Source of the DNA: Roseitalea sp.
Lineage (GTDB): Bacteria > Pseudomonadota > Alphaproteobacteria > Rhizobiales > Rhizobiaceae
Assembly: GCA_017642895.1 (NCBI GenBank)
Contig: JAEPON010000004.1
Span: 1-64,000 of the forward strand
DNA length: 64,000 nucleotides
Reading direction: 5' to 3'
Positions 8,906 through 17,316 of this stretch are shown piece after piece; position 1 is the first letter of the stretch, and every line of letters begins with the position of its first letter. A model generated the notes under the pieces. It saw only the letters and a program-made list of their open reading frames with translations, searched no databases and had not been told where the DNA came from. The translations under genes and the position numbers were made by a program.

Positions 8906-9843
8906 GCGTCTGTCTCCCAGTTGAGAACCATCTTGGTGCAGGCCGGATCGCTGAAAGCCGTCCGGTAGGCGGTGTTGGCGTTGGCCGCCGGTGCTTCGTT
9001 CGAGATCAGCCCGGACAGGTCGAGCCGGCCTTCGGCGACCAGGTCGAGCACGGCGTTGACATCGGCCGGCTGGAACTCGGCGGCGATGCGGATCGAGGCT
9101 TCGCGCATGAAGGCGGGCGGAAAGGTGAAGCTGAGCGGCGTGCCGTAAAAGCCGGCAAGGACGATCTGCCCGCCGCGGGCGAGGCGAGAGACGGCCGTGT
9201 CGATGATGGTCGGGTCGCCGCTCGCATCGATGATCGTGCCATAGTCGCGCCGGTCGTCATCATCGCCGAGCGTGACGGCATAGCCCGTCGCACCATCGCA
9301 ACGCGCCGGATTGATTTCCCAGACGGTCGGTGCATCGGTGCCGAGCGCGATCGCGATGCGGGCCAGAAGCCGGCCGACCACGCCATGGCCGACAATCAGG
9401 CCGGGCAGGGCGACGCCGGGCAGCGTCAGCGCGTGGTGGGCCGTCGCCGCCAGAGCCAGCAGCACGGCATCGCGCCCCAGCGCTTCGGCGACCGGATAGA
9501 CTTTCTCTCCCCCGACGACAACGCGGGCGGCACTGGCGCCGAACAGCGGGCGGACATCCTCATAACAGCGCGCGCCGGGTACGAAGACGAGCTGACCTTC
9601 GGACAATGCGCATCCGTCGGTCACGTCGCGGACCCGGCCGACGGCCTCATAGCCGGGCACCAGCGGATAACCCATGCCGGGAAAAGCGGGCATCGTGCCG
9701 TCCCACAGCATCTTTTCGGTGCCGGTGGAAATGCCGCTCCAAAGAATGTCCACGACGGCGTCGCCGGGTTGCGGCGCGGTCAGGCCCACATCGCGCACTG
9801 CAATGGTCTCGGGCTGTTCCAGAACGATCGCATGTGTGTTCAT
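8902..9843 (-). CDS. bchC: 3-hydroxyethyl bacteriochlorophyllide a dehydrogenase
   Basis: BchC oxidises the C3 hydroxyethyl group to acetyl, a late step to bacteriochlorophyllide a. The 313-residue protein is a medium-chain dehydrogenase: GISTGTEKMLWDG and YPLVPGYEAVGRV in the catalytic half, then a nucleotide-binding half with VGHGVVGRLLARIA. It is preceded by a 110-nt spacer with a PpsR-type operator overlapping a -35 box, so it probably has its own promoter in addition to read-through from crtEF. Confidence 0.95.
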   Translation of the reverse strand: MNTHAIVLEQPETIAVRDVGLTAPQPGDAVVDILWSGISTGTEKMLWDGTMPAFPGMGYPLVPGYEAVGRVRDVTDGCALSEGQLVFVPGARCYEDVRPLFGASAARVVVGGEKVYPVAEALGRDAVLLALAATAHHALTLPGVALPGLIVGHGVVGRLLARIAIALGTDAPTVWEINPARCDGATGYAVTLGDDDDRRDYGTIIDASGDPTIIDTAVSRLARGGQIVLAGFYGTPLSFTFPPAFMREASIRIAAEFQPADVNAVLDLVAEGRLDLSGLISNEAPAANANTAYRTAFSDPACTKMVLNWETDA

Positions 9844-9895
9844 CGCTTACGGGCCTGTGCCTCGATGCGAGGTCCAGACTCTGCCTCCAAGCGTC

Positions 9896-9935
9896 ATCCT
9901 AGAATTACAGTCAAATGTGTCAACTATTTTTTACA
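9896..9935 (-). promoter_or_regulatory. PpsR/CrtJ-type operator and promoter of bchC
   Basis: TGT (9918-9920), 12 bases, ACA (9933-9935) matches the TGT-N12-ACA palindrome bound by PpsR/CrtJ. Read on the - strand it is TGTAAAAAATAGTTGACA, so its end forms a perfect -35 TTGACA (9923 to 9918). TAGGAT (9901 to 9896) is 16 bp downstream as a -10 candidate. An operator overlapping the -35 fits repression of bchC by PpsR in oxygen or light. Confidence 0.8.
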
Positions 9936-9953
9936 CACTTTCCGCCGAGATTG

Positions 9954-11114
9954 CTATTTCTGTGCGGAAACAAGACCGGCGACGATCGGCATGCGCGTGG
10001 GGTGGGCGCGCATGCGCGGGAAGCCCGCCGTTTCGAGCAGGGCGAAAATGTCGTCGGGGGTGCGGCAGCGGCCCGAGCGCATGGCCAGAAGATAGAAGGT
10101 GAAGTAGGCGGCGACCTGCCGGGCGCCGGGCGTGTCGCCGGCCATGGGTTCGCCGATGATCAGCGTGTCGCCGGCGTTCATCGCCTCGTGAGCTGCGGTC
10201 AGAATGCGGATGGCGGCGGCATCGTCATGGTCATAGAGCACCCGGATCAGCGCGTAGCAATCCGCATCGCGTGGCAGTGGATCGTCGAAGAACGAGCCGC
10301 CATGGACGGTCAACCGTCCGGCGAGCGGGCCGTCGGCCAGTCGGTGCCGGGCGGTTTCGGCGATAGCGGGCAGATCGAACAGCGACAGTTGCAGGCCGGG
10401 CCAGCGTTTGCCAGCGGCGCTGACGAAGGCGCCGCTGCCGCCACCAATGTCGAGCAAAGCCGTGTGGCCGGCCATCGGATAGGCGTCAAGCACCTCCTCG
10501 ATCACCATGTCCTGGCTGACACGCATCAGTTCGGAGTATTCGGCGCCGTCCTTGGCGCCGACCGTGCCGCCGACATAGGACCAGAAGCGCGAGGTTTCGG
10601 TTTCCGCCGGTGGATCGCGCAGCAGAGCCACCGGATCGGCGAGATCGCGATAGACCGCCGCATGATGGCGGATCATGGCGGTGATGCCGGCGTCATGCGC
10701 CAGCACCGCGCCATGGTCGTCAAGGGTCCAGCGTCCGTCGCCGGTCGGGGTGACAAGGCCCAATCCCTCGGCTGCGCACAACAGCCGCTCTGCCGCATCG
10801 CCCGTCAGGTGCATGTGGCGGGCGAGGGCCGTGGTATCTTTCGGTTCGTTTTCCAGCGCGGCGAACAGGTCCAGCTCAACGCAGGCCAGCAGCACCTGCG
10901 AATTGACGAAACCGGCGGTCAGCGCAAACAAATCGTTGGCACGGCGGTTGGTGATCCGGCGCAGGAGGGGCCATTTGCGGGCGCGGCGGCGGAAGGCCGG
11001 GTCGGCGATCATCCGGTTGCGCCAGGCGCGGATGCGATCGCCGAGCGATGGGCGCGACGGGCCCGCCTTGCGGCTCATGGCGGGTTCGGTTTGGACATGT
11101 GCGGTGTCGGCCAT
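9954..11114 (-). CDS. crtF: Demethylspheroidene O-methyltransferase
   Basis: A SAM-dependent class I methyltransferase that methylates the 1-hydroxyl of demethylspheroidene. It is about 386 residues, with an N-terminal winged-helix dimerisation region (RRITNRRANDLFALTAGFVNS, then ALARHMHLTGDAAERLL) and the SAM-site ALLDIGGGSGAF motif near residue 220. The downstream DDPLPRDADCYALIRVLYDHDD segment is family-typical. An internal Met 12 residues in is an alternative start. It lies 6 nt after crtE and ahead of the bchC promoter. Confidence 0.95.
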   Translation of the reverse strand: MADTAHVQTEPAMSRKAGPSRPSLGDRIRAWRNRMIADPAFRRRARKWPLLRRITNRRANDLFALTAGFVNSQVLLACVELDLFAALENEPKDTTALARHMHLTGDAAERLLCAAEGLGLVTPTGDGRWTLDDHGAVLAHDAGITAMIRHHAAVYRDLADPVALLRDPPAETETSRFWSYVGGTVGAKDGAEYSELMRVSQDMVIEEVLDAYPMAGHTALLDIGGGSGAFVSAAGKRWPGLQLSLFDLPAIAETARHRLADGPLAGRLTVHGGSFFDDPLPRDADCYALIRVLYDHDDAAAIRILTAAHEAMNAGDTLIIGEPMAGDTPGARQVAAYFTFYLLAMRSGRCRTPDDIFALLETAGFPRMRAHPTRMPIVAGLVSAQK

Positions 11115-11120
11115 GGCCGG

Positions 11121-11990
11121 TCAGGCCGCGCGGCTCGCAAGGCTCTTGGGCATCAGCCGCTTGGCTTCACCGGCGATCAGGTCGCGCAGCATCGGCGCGC
11201 CGGGGCAGTCGGGCACGGCGGCGACGGTCTGGCCAACCAGATCGTGCAGTTTGGCAATGGTCGCTTCCAGCCCACCGGTGGCGACCGCGTTGGGCCGGCC
11301 GTGGGCATCGTCCTGCCGGCAGGGCTTGCCGATCTCGGCTTCGTTGGCGGCGAAATCGCGCAGATCGTCGGCCACCTGATAGGCCGCGCCGAGCGCATCG
11401 CCCATAGCGCGCCAGGTCTGCGGGTTGGCACCGGCGGCGATCGCGCCGGCCATCGTCGCGCCTGTGAACAGCGACGCGGTCTTGGCGCGGTGATACTCGA
11501 CCAGCGGGATCTCGTCCTCGCTTTCCCAGGCCTGGCCGGCGACCAGGCCGTGCGGCATGCCGACCGCCTTGGCCACGGTGCCGGTCAGCGGCGCGATGAG
11601 ATGCGGCGTGCCGACACATTGCCGCGCGATGGTCTCGAAGGCGGCGATGATCAGCGCGTCGCCGGCGAGAAGGGCGAGCGGCTCGGAAAAGGCCGTATGG
11701 ACCGAGGGCTTGCCGCGACGGACATCGGCATTGTCGAAACAGGGCATGTCGTCATGGACCAGCGAAGCGCAGTGCAGCAACTCGATCGCCACGGCGGCGG
11801 CGTCGGACGCCTCGGAATGGTCGTCGCCGCAGGCCATCGCCACGGCCAGGCACAGGCGCGGACGCACCCGGGCGCCGCCCGGAAACACCGCATAGCGCAG
11901 GGCCTTGGCGATCTTCGGCGGCTGGTTGCCGGCGGTGGCGTGCTTGATCGCGGTTTCAAGGGCGCGCTCGATCCGCTTTTGCAGGTCCAT
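11121..11990 (-). CDS. crtE: Geranylgeranyl diphosphate synthase
   Basis: A trans-prenyltransferase of 289 residues that makes GGPP for phytoene and for the bacteriochlorophyll tail. The first Asp-rich motif is HDDMPCFDNAD (D80-D86, the DDxxxxD form of bacterial GGPP synthases), and the second is DDLRDF near residue 215; FPGGARVRPRLCL is the substrate-site block. It is the first gene of the crtEF-bchCXYZ-puf run and is divergent from crtD across a 94-nt region with a PpsR-type site. Confidence 0.96.
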   Translation of the reverse strand: MDLQKRIERALETAIKHATAGNQPPKIAKALRYAVFPGGARVRPRLCLAVAMACGDDHSEASDAAAVAIELLHCASLVHDDMPCFDNADVRRGKPSVHTAFSEPLALLAGDALIIAAFETIARQCVGTPHLIAPLTGTVAKAVGMPHGLVAGQAWESEDEIPLVEYHRAKTASLFTGATMAGAIAAGANPQTWRAMGDALGAAYQVADDLRDFAANEAEIGKPCRQDDAHGRPNAVATGGLEATIAKLHDLVGQTVAAVPDCPGAPMLRDLIAGEAKRLMPKSLASRAA

Positions 11991-12015
11991 GATGGGCTCC
12001 CGATCCGATGCCGTT

Positions 12016-12059
12016 CGTCAATTTACATCGACATAAAAGACTGTAAAGTAAAATTGACA
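12016..12059. promoter_or_regulatory. PpsR/CrtJ-type operators in the crtE-crtD divergent region
   Basis: TGTAAAGTAAAATTGACA (12042-12059) is a perfect TGT-N12-ACA. A second, one-mismatch copy lies at 12016-12033 (read on the - strand TGTCGATGTAAATTGACG). The two are similar in their GTAAA-TTGAC core and spaced like paired PpsR sites. One repressor pair could control crtEF-bch-puf leftward and crtDC rightward. I could not assign -10 boxes with confidence. Confidence 0.75.
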
Positions 12060-12084
12060 CAATAGCGGAAAATGTCAACGCAGC

Positions 12085-13656
12085 ATGAGCAGACACGCAC
12101 AACGCGAGCGCATCGTCGTCATCGGGGCCGGGATGGGCGGGCTGGCCGCCGCGATCGGGCTGGCCGGCCACGGCTATGATGTGCTGGTGCTGGAGAAGGA
12201 GGACGCGCCGGGCGGCAAGGCGCGTCACATCACAGTCGGCGATGCGGCGATCGACGGCGGGCCGACCGTCTTCACGATGAAATGGGTGTTCGACCGGCTG
12301 CTAGAAGGCTCGGGCCAGCGGCTTGAGGACGTGGTCGACATCACCATGGCGGATCTGCTGGCGCGCCATTTCTGGACCGACGGCACAACGCTTGACCTTT
12401 TCGCCGACATTGACCGGTCGGCCGAGGCAATCGCCGCCTTCAGCGACGACGCCAATGCGGCGGGCTATCGGCGCTTCTGCGCCGAAACCGGGCGCATTTA
12501 CGCGACGCTGAAAGAGCCGTTCATGGCCGATCAGCGGCCCACCATGGCCGAGTTCCTCTGGCGAATCGGGCCATTTTCCGTCGGCCGCCATCTGGCGCTC
12601 AGGCCGTTCACGACGATCTGGTCGGCACTTGGCGGCTATTTCTCCGATCCGCGCCTGCGCCAGCTCTTTGCGCGCTATTCAACCTATGTCGGCTCGTCGC
12701 CCTTCATGACGCCGGCGACGCTGATGCTGGTCGCCCATGTGGAGCAGGACGGCGTCTGGATGGTCGATGGCGGCATGCACGCGCTGGCCAGGGGCCTCGC
12801 GCGGCTCGGCGAGGCGCGTGGCGTGCGCTACCGGTTTGGCACCGGTGTCGCGCGCATCGTCACCCGTCAGGATGGTGGTGTCACCGGTGTCGTGCTCGAT
12901 GATGGCGAAGCGATCGAGGCGAGCGCAATCGTCTTCAACGGCGATGTGTCGGCGCTGGCCAACGGCATGCTCGGCACGGCAGCGATGGCGGCGAAATGCA
13001 AACCGGTCCAGCCTTCCGAACGGTCGCTTTCGGCGATGGCATGGGCCGGGTTGATGGACATTCCGGACTTTCCGCTCGCCCATCACAACGTCTTCTTTTC
13101 GCCCGACTATTCCGGCGAGTTCAGCGCGATCTTTGATCGGGGCGCGATCACCAACGCGCCGACGGTCTATGTCTGCGCGCAGGATCGCGCGAGCGACGGC
13201 ACGGTGAGCGAGACGGCGCGGGCGCGGGGCACCGAACGGGTGCTGGTGCTGATCAACGCGCCGGGCGACGGCGACAAGAAAGACTATGGCGATCAAGAGG
13301 CCGAGACATGCCTGACACAGACCCTTACCCAACTGGCGCGATGCGGCCTGACGCTCGACCGGACGATGCTCGACGCGCACGTGACGACGCCGGCGGCGTT
13401 CAACCGCCTGTTTCCGGGCAGCGGCGGGGCACTTTACGGGCGGGCGTCGCACGGCTGGCTGGCGAGCTTTCGCAGGCCGGGAGCGCGGACGGCGCTCAAG
13501 GGCCTTTATCTGGCGGGAGGGAGCGTTCATCCGGGGCCGGGGGTGCCGATGGCGGCGCTTTCCGGGATGCTGGCGGCGGACGCTTTGCTGTCGGACCGGC
13601 GTTCGATGCCAGCGTCCCCCGTGGCGGCTATCTCTGGTGGTACATTGACGGCATGA
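12085..13656 (+). CDS. crtD: Hydroxyneurosporene/methoxyneurosporene desaturase
   Basis: A CrtI-family FAD enzyme that adds the C-3,4 double bond in spheroidene synthesis. It is 523 residues, with the dinucleotide motif GAGMGGLAAAIGLAGHGYDV near residue 14, EKEDAPGGKA following, and a C-terminal FAD block GLYLAGGSVHPGPGVPMAALSG. STYVGSSPFMTPATL in the middle matches CrtD rather than CrtI. The last about 20 residues are encoded by DNA that in another frame encodes a conserved CrtC segment. Its TGA overlaps the crtC ATG. Confidence 0.94.
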   Translation: MSRHAQRERIVVIGAGMGGLAAAIGLAGHGYDVLVLEKEDAPGGKARHITVGDAAIDGGPTVFTMKWVFDRLLEGSGQRLEDVVDITMADLLARHFWTDGTTLDLFADIDRSAEAIAAFSDDANAAGYRRFCAETGRIYATLKEPFMADQRPTMAEFLWRIGPFSVGRHLALRPFTTIWSALGGYFSDPRLRQLFARYSTYVGSSPFMTPATLMLVAHVEQDGVWMVDGGMHALARGLARLGEARGVRYRFGTGVARIVTRQDGGVTGVVLDDGEAIEASAIVFNGDVSALANGMLGTAAMAAKCKPVQPSERSLSAMAWAGLMDIPDFPLAHHNVFFSPDYSGEFSAIFDRGAITNAPTVYVCAQDRASDGTVSETARARGTERVLVLINAPGDGDKKDYGDQEAETCLTQTLTQLARCGLTLDRTMLDAHVTTPAAFNRLFPGSGGALYGRASHGWLASFRRPGARTALKGLYLAGGSVHPGPGVPMAALSGMLAADALLSDRRSMPASPVAAISGGTLTA

Positions 13657-14546
13657 GCGCCTGCGGGCGCTATGGCGTCTCGGTGATCGCCTTCGTCGGT
13701 TCGGTCTTTTCGCCCTATTATGCCTGGCGCGGGAGGCGCGATCCGGACGATCATGTGTGCATCAATGTCGCGCTTTATGCGCCCGGTCGCAACCGCTGGA
13801 CGATGACCGAGCGTGGCCGCGATGCGATGCACCGCGATGCGACGCATTTCCGGGTGGGGCCGAGCCAGCTCACCTGGGACGCGAGCCGTCTGACCATCGA
13901 TTTCGACGAGATCGCCGTGCCGCGCCCGCCGCGCCAGTGGCTGCCCGAGCGCGTGGCGGGCCGCATCGTGCTGACGCCGCACGCGATCACCGACCGCGCC
14001 TTTCCCATCGACGCCGAGGGGCGTCAGCGCTGGTGGCCGATCGCGCCGTCCGGCGACATTGCCGTCAGTTTTTCAAGGGGCGCGATGCCCGACTGGTCGG
14101 GCCATGGCTATCTGGACTGCAATTGGGGCGAGATCGGCCTGGAAGAGAGTTTCGCGCGCTGGGATTGGGCGCGGGGAGAGCTTGCGGATGGCGAGTCGGT
14201 GATCCTTTACGACACCGAGCGCCGCGACGGCTCGCGCGGTTTTCTCGTCCTGCATTTTGACCGGGACGGCACCATCACCGAGCGGGCGATAGTGCCGCAT
14301 ACCACGCTCAAACCCGGTTTCTGGGGCGTGACACGCGGTGCCCATGCCGACGCGGATCACACGCCGGTGCTGGTCGAAACGCTGGAGGACGGGCCGTTCT
14401 ACCTGCGCCAGATGGTCGACACGGTGCTGTTCGGCCAGAAAGTCCGGTTGATGCATGAGAGCTTTTCGGGCCGGCGCTTTGCCAATCCGCTGGTCAAGGC
14501 GATGTTGCCGTTCCGCATGCCGCGCCGGGCGCGCTATTCGGGCTGA
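13653..14546 (+). CDS. crtC: Hydroxyneurosporene synthase (carotenoid 1,2-hydratase)
   Basis: CrtC adds water across the terminal double bond of neurosporene or lycopene. From the ATG at 13653 the protein is 297 residues, beginning MSACGRYGVSVIAFVGSVFSP, followed by YYAWRGRRDPDDHVCINVALY and the GHGYLDCNWG motif. This start overlaps the crtD stop as ATGA. The same frame stays open upstream and encodes VPRGGYLWWYIDG, which also resembles the family, but no ATG, GTG or TTG occurs in it until 13341/13308, deep inside crtD. The true N-terminus is therefore uncertain. Confidence 0.88.
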   Translation: MSACGRYGVSVIAFVGSVFSPYYAWRGRRDPDDHVCINVALYAPGRNRWTMTERGRDAMHRDATHFRVGPSQLTWDASRLTIDFDEIAVPRPPRQWLPERVAGRIVLTPHAITDRAFPIDAEGRQRWWPIAPSGDIAVSFSRGAMPDWSGHGYLDCNWGEIGLEESFARWDWARGELADGESVILYDTERRDGSRGFLVLHFDRDGTITERAIVPHTTLKPGFWGVTRGAHADADHTPVLVETLEDGPFYLRQMVDTVLFGQKVRLMHESFSGRRFANPLVKAMLPFRMPRRARYSG

Positions 14547-14686
14547 GTAGCCCTTGCTTCGGCTTCGGCCTCAAGCCGCGCCTTGAGCGCCGCCTTGTCG
14601 CGTTTGAGCGTGCGCATCTGCCAGACATAGAAGATGGCAAAGCCGACCGCGCCGAAGATGACCTCGATGATGCCGAGATTTTCCAC
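14534..14686 (-). CDS. Small single-pass membrane protein downstream of crtB
   Basis: A 50-residue frame from a GTG at 14686, placed 3 nt after the crtB stop with GGGGGTGAG just upstream. The product starts MENLGIIEVIFGAVGFAIFY (a transmembrane helix of about residues 5-24) and then has a strongly charged helix, TLKRDKAALKARLEAEAEAR, likely cytoplasmic coiled coil. It overlaps the 3' end of the convergent crtC by 13 nt. I do not recognise a named family. Position and spacing suggest co-translation with crtB and perhaps a role in organising carotenoid enzymes at the membrane, which is inference. Confidence 0.7.
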   Translation of the reverse strand: MENLGIIEVIFGAVGFAIFYVWQMRTLKRDKAALKARLEAEAEARATQPE

Positions 14687-14689
14687 AGC

Positions 14690-15742
14690 TCACCCCCGCT
14701 GGACGCCGGCGAGATGCATCCGTCTCTGCCTGTCGCGGGCATCGCCCATGATCTCCAGCATCCTGCCGAACTTGGCATCGATCGTGCGCGGCGGAACCGG
14801 TTCATCGGAGGCGGCAATGTCGACCAGAAAGGCGACCGACGGGTCGGCCGGTTCGCCCGCCGGCGGGCGCATCGGGAACGGGGTCAGCGTGGCGACGGCG
14901 ATCAGTTCGCCCTTGCGGCGGCGGCTCGTGTGGGCGCGTGTGTCGATGGAGTTACATCCGAGCGCGCGAATCTCCCGACCGATCTCGCGATAGACGAAGG
15001 CAGCGCTGCGGATCGCCGGGCGGCAATCGAGCGGCAGGCCGGCAACGCCCGTCAGGGCGCGGTCATAAAGCGCGTCGGCCTCGCGCAGAAGGCGTTCGAC
15101 GACGCGGCCGAGGTCTGGCGTAAAGGCCGGTATGTCCAGCAAGGCGGCGGCATCGACACCATCGTCGGCCAGCCATTCGAGCGGCAGATAGATGCGGCCG
15201 CGGCGCGCATCCTCGCCGACATCGCGAGCGATGTTGGTCAGTTGCATGGCAAGGCCGAGATCGGCGGCACGGGCCAGGACGGCCCGGTCGCGGCAACCCA
15301 TCGCCATCGTCATCATCACACCAACGGTGGAGGCAACGCGCGCCGCATAGGCTTTCACGTCGGCCAACGTGCGGTATTCGCGGCCGGCCTCGTCCCATTC
15401 AAAGCCCTCGATCAGCGCCAGCGGCACCTCGATGGGGATATGATAGGTCTGGACGACGGCGGCGAAGGCCCGGTCGCACACCAGATCGATCGGGCGCCCG
15501 TCATAGATCAGTTCCAGGCGCTTTTTCAGCCGGCCCGAGGCGCGCCCGTCATTGCCGGCATCGTCGACCAGATCGTCGGACGAGCGGCAAAACGCATAGA
15601 GCGCGCGGGCACCAAGACGGACGTCACGTGGCAAAAGGCGCGATGCGGCGTGAAAGCTCTTCGAGCCGGCGCGAATGGACTCATGGCACAAGCGCCGGTC
15701 GCGCGCGCTCAGAAGCGGCGCCTTACGCAAGCTCTTTGGCAT
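14690..15742 (-). CDS. crtB: Phytoene synthase
   Basis: Condenses two GGPP to phytoene. The 350-residue protein from the ATG at 15742 begins MPKSLRKAP and overlaps the crtI end by 20 nt. Squalene/phytoene synthase signatures are visible: AFCRSSDDLVDD (first Asp-rich motif), YAARVASTVGVMM, and QLTNIARDVGEDARRGRIYLP (second motif). An upstream in-frame Met lies well inside crtI and is not used. The C-terminal about 60 residues are Pro-rich and variable. Confidence 0.96.
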   Translation of the reverse strand: MPKSLRKAPLLSARDRRLCHESIRAGSKSFHAASRLLPRDVRLGARALYAFCRSSDDLVDDAGNDGRASGRLKKRLELIYDGRPIDLVCDRAFAAVVQTYHIPIEVPLALIEGFEWDEAGREYRTLADVKAYAARVASTVGVMMTMAMGCRDRAVLARAADLGLAMQLTNIARDVGEDARRGRIYLPLEWLADDGVDAAALLDIPAFTPDLGRVVERLLREADALYDRALTGVAGLPLDCRPAIRSAAFVYREIGREIRALGCNSIDTRAHTSRRRKGELIAVATLTPFPMRPPAGEPADPSVAFLVDIAASDEPVPPRTIDAKFGRMLEIMGDARDRQRRMHLAGVQRG

Positions 15743-17255
15743 GGGGCACCAGCCTGTCGAGAATGGCCGCGGACGAAACGACGCCGGGAAGGCCGGCGCC
15801 GGGATGGGTTCCCGCGCCGACCATGTAGAGGTCGCGTACCTCTTCGGACATGTTGTGCGGGCGGAACCAGGCAAGCTGGAAGATGGTCGGCTCCATGCCG
15901 AAGGCAGCGCCCTTGGTCGACAAAAGCCGGTCGCGGAAATCGAGCGGCGTCGTCATCTTCGAGGTGACGATCGCGTCCGAAAGGCCGGGCATCATGGTCT
16001 GTTCGAGATGATCCTGGATGCGCTGGCGATAGGGTTCGGCCATCGCCTCCCAATCGGTGCCGCCGTCCAGATTGGGCACGGGCGACAGGACGTAGAAGGC
16101 GTCGCAGCCATCGGGCGCGACGGAGGGATCGGAGGCTGACGGGCGGTGGAGATAGAGCGAGAAGTCGTCGGCCAGCACCTTGTGGTCGAAAATGTCCTTC
16201 AGAAGGCCGCCATAGCGCGGACCCATCAGGATCATGTGGTGTCCGATGTCCTCGTAGCGGCGGTCGGTGCCGAAATACCAGACCAGCAGGCTCATCGAGT
16301 AGTTCATGCGCCGGACCTTGCGGTCGGTCCAGCGCCTGCGCGCATGGTTGCGCAGAAGGTGCGTGTAGGTCCAGCCGGCATCGGCATTTGAGACGACGCA
16401 GTCGGCGGCGATCGTCTCGCCGCCGGTCAGCCGCACGCCTTTTGCAGCGCCGTCTTTCACGATGATCTCATCGACCTCCGCGCCCAGTCGGAAGGCCGTG
16501 CCGTGCCGTTCGGCCAGATCGGCGATGCCCCTGGCGAGGGCTCCGGTGCCGCCCATCGCGTAATGCACGCCATATTCGCGTTCGAGATAGGAAATCAGGC
16601 TCATGACACCCGATGTGCGCAGAGGGTTTCCGCCGATGAACAGCGGATGGAAGCTGAGCGCCTGGCGGACATTTTTGTTGCGGACATATTTGGAGACGAG
16701 ACCATGCACGGAGCGGTCCGCGCGGCGTGCGATCAGGCCGGGCATTTGCGCGGCCATCCGGCCGAACGTGTGGAACGGCTGGTCGATCATCTTTTGGAAG
16801 CCGGTGCGGTAGCATTTCTCGCTCTCGACCAGGAAATCCTCATAGCCGTCAATGTCGCCCGGTTCGAAGGCGGCGATCTCGGCGCGCATCTTCTCCTTGT
16901 CAGACCAGCAGCGGAAGGTGCGCCCGTCATCGAAGCGGATGGTGTAGTAGGGCTCCATCGGCTTGAGCGTGACATGATCTTCCATGCGCTCGCCAAAGAG
17001 CGTCCAAAGCGCCTCGAAGACGAAGGGCGCGGTGATGATGGTCGGCCCGGCATCGAAGGTGAACCCGTCCTGCCGGTGGACGTAGCCGCGCCCGCCGACA
17101 GCATCGAGCTTGTCGATCACCGTGACCCGATAGCCGCGCGCCGTAAGCCGCACGGCGGCGGCCAGTCCGCCGAAGCCGGCACCGATCACCACCGCATGGG
17201 GCCGGGCGTCGGGTCCGGTTTCGACCGGAGGCGGTGGCTGGTGAACGGTCATCAT
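15723..17255 (-). CDS. crtI: Phytoene desaturase
   Basis: A FAD enzyme that desaturates phytoene to neurosporene (three steps) or lycopene (four); the sequence does not tell which. From the tandem ATGs at 17255/17252 (TTGAGGGC upstream) it is about 510 residues. Motifs are VVIGAGFGGLAAAVRLTARG near residue 20, DAVGGRGYVHRQDGFTFDAGP, and the C-terminal VGAGTHPGAGLPGVV FAD block. It follows bchO after about 60 nt without an obvious operator, so it is probably read from the bchIDO promoter. Confidence 0.96.
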   Translation of the reverse strand: MMTVHQPPPPVETGPDARPHAVVIGAGFGGLAAAVRLTARGYRVTVIDKLDAVGGRGYVHRQDGFTFDAGPTIITAPFVFEALWTLFGERMEDHVTLKPMEPYYTIRFDDGRTFRCWSDKEKMRAEIAAFEPGDIDGYEDFLVESEKCYRTGFQKMIDQPFHTFGRMAAQMPGLIARRADRSVHGLVSKYVRNKNVRQALSFHPLFIGGNPLRTSGVMSLISYLEREYGVHYAMGGTGALARGIADLAERHGTAFRLGAEVDEIIVKDGAAKGVRLTGGETIAADCVVSNADAGWTYTHLLRNHARRRWTDRKVRRMNYSMSLLVWYFGTDRRYEDIGHHMILMGPRYGGLLKDIFDHKVLADDFSLYLHRPSASDPSVAPDGCDAFYVLSPVPNLDGGTDWEAMAEPYRQRIQDHLEQTMMPGLSDAIVTSKMTTPLDFRDRLLSTKGAAFGMEPTIFQLAWFRPHNMSEEVRDLYMVGAGTHPGAGLPGVVSSAAILDRLVPHAKELA

Positions 17256-17316
17256 GCCCTCAAGTAAAGACGCGGGGTCCGGGTTTGGCAACATGGGGTG
17301 TTGGCGCGGAGCTGCG

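Noticed and set aside
9915..12065. Open + strand frame of about 716 codons antisense to crtF and crtE
   Set aside because: It has no recognisable domain, covers two well-supported genes and would cross the PpsR-type operators at both ends.
13308..13652. Upstream extension of crtC from ATG 13308 or 13341
   Set aside because: It would overlap crtD by more than 300 nt, and apart from the final 25 residues the sequence does not resemble CrtC.
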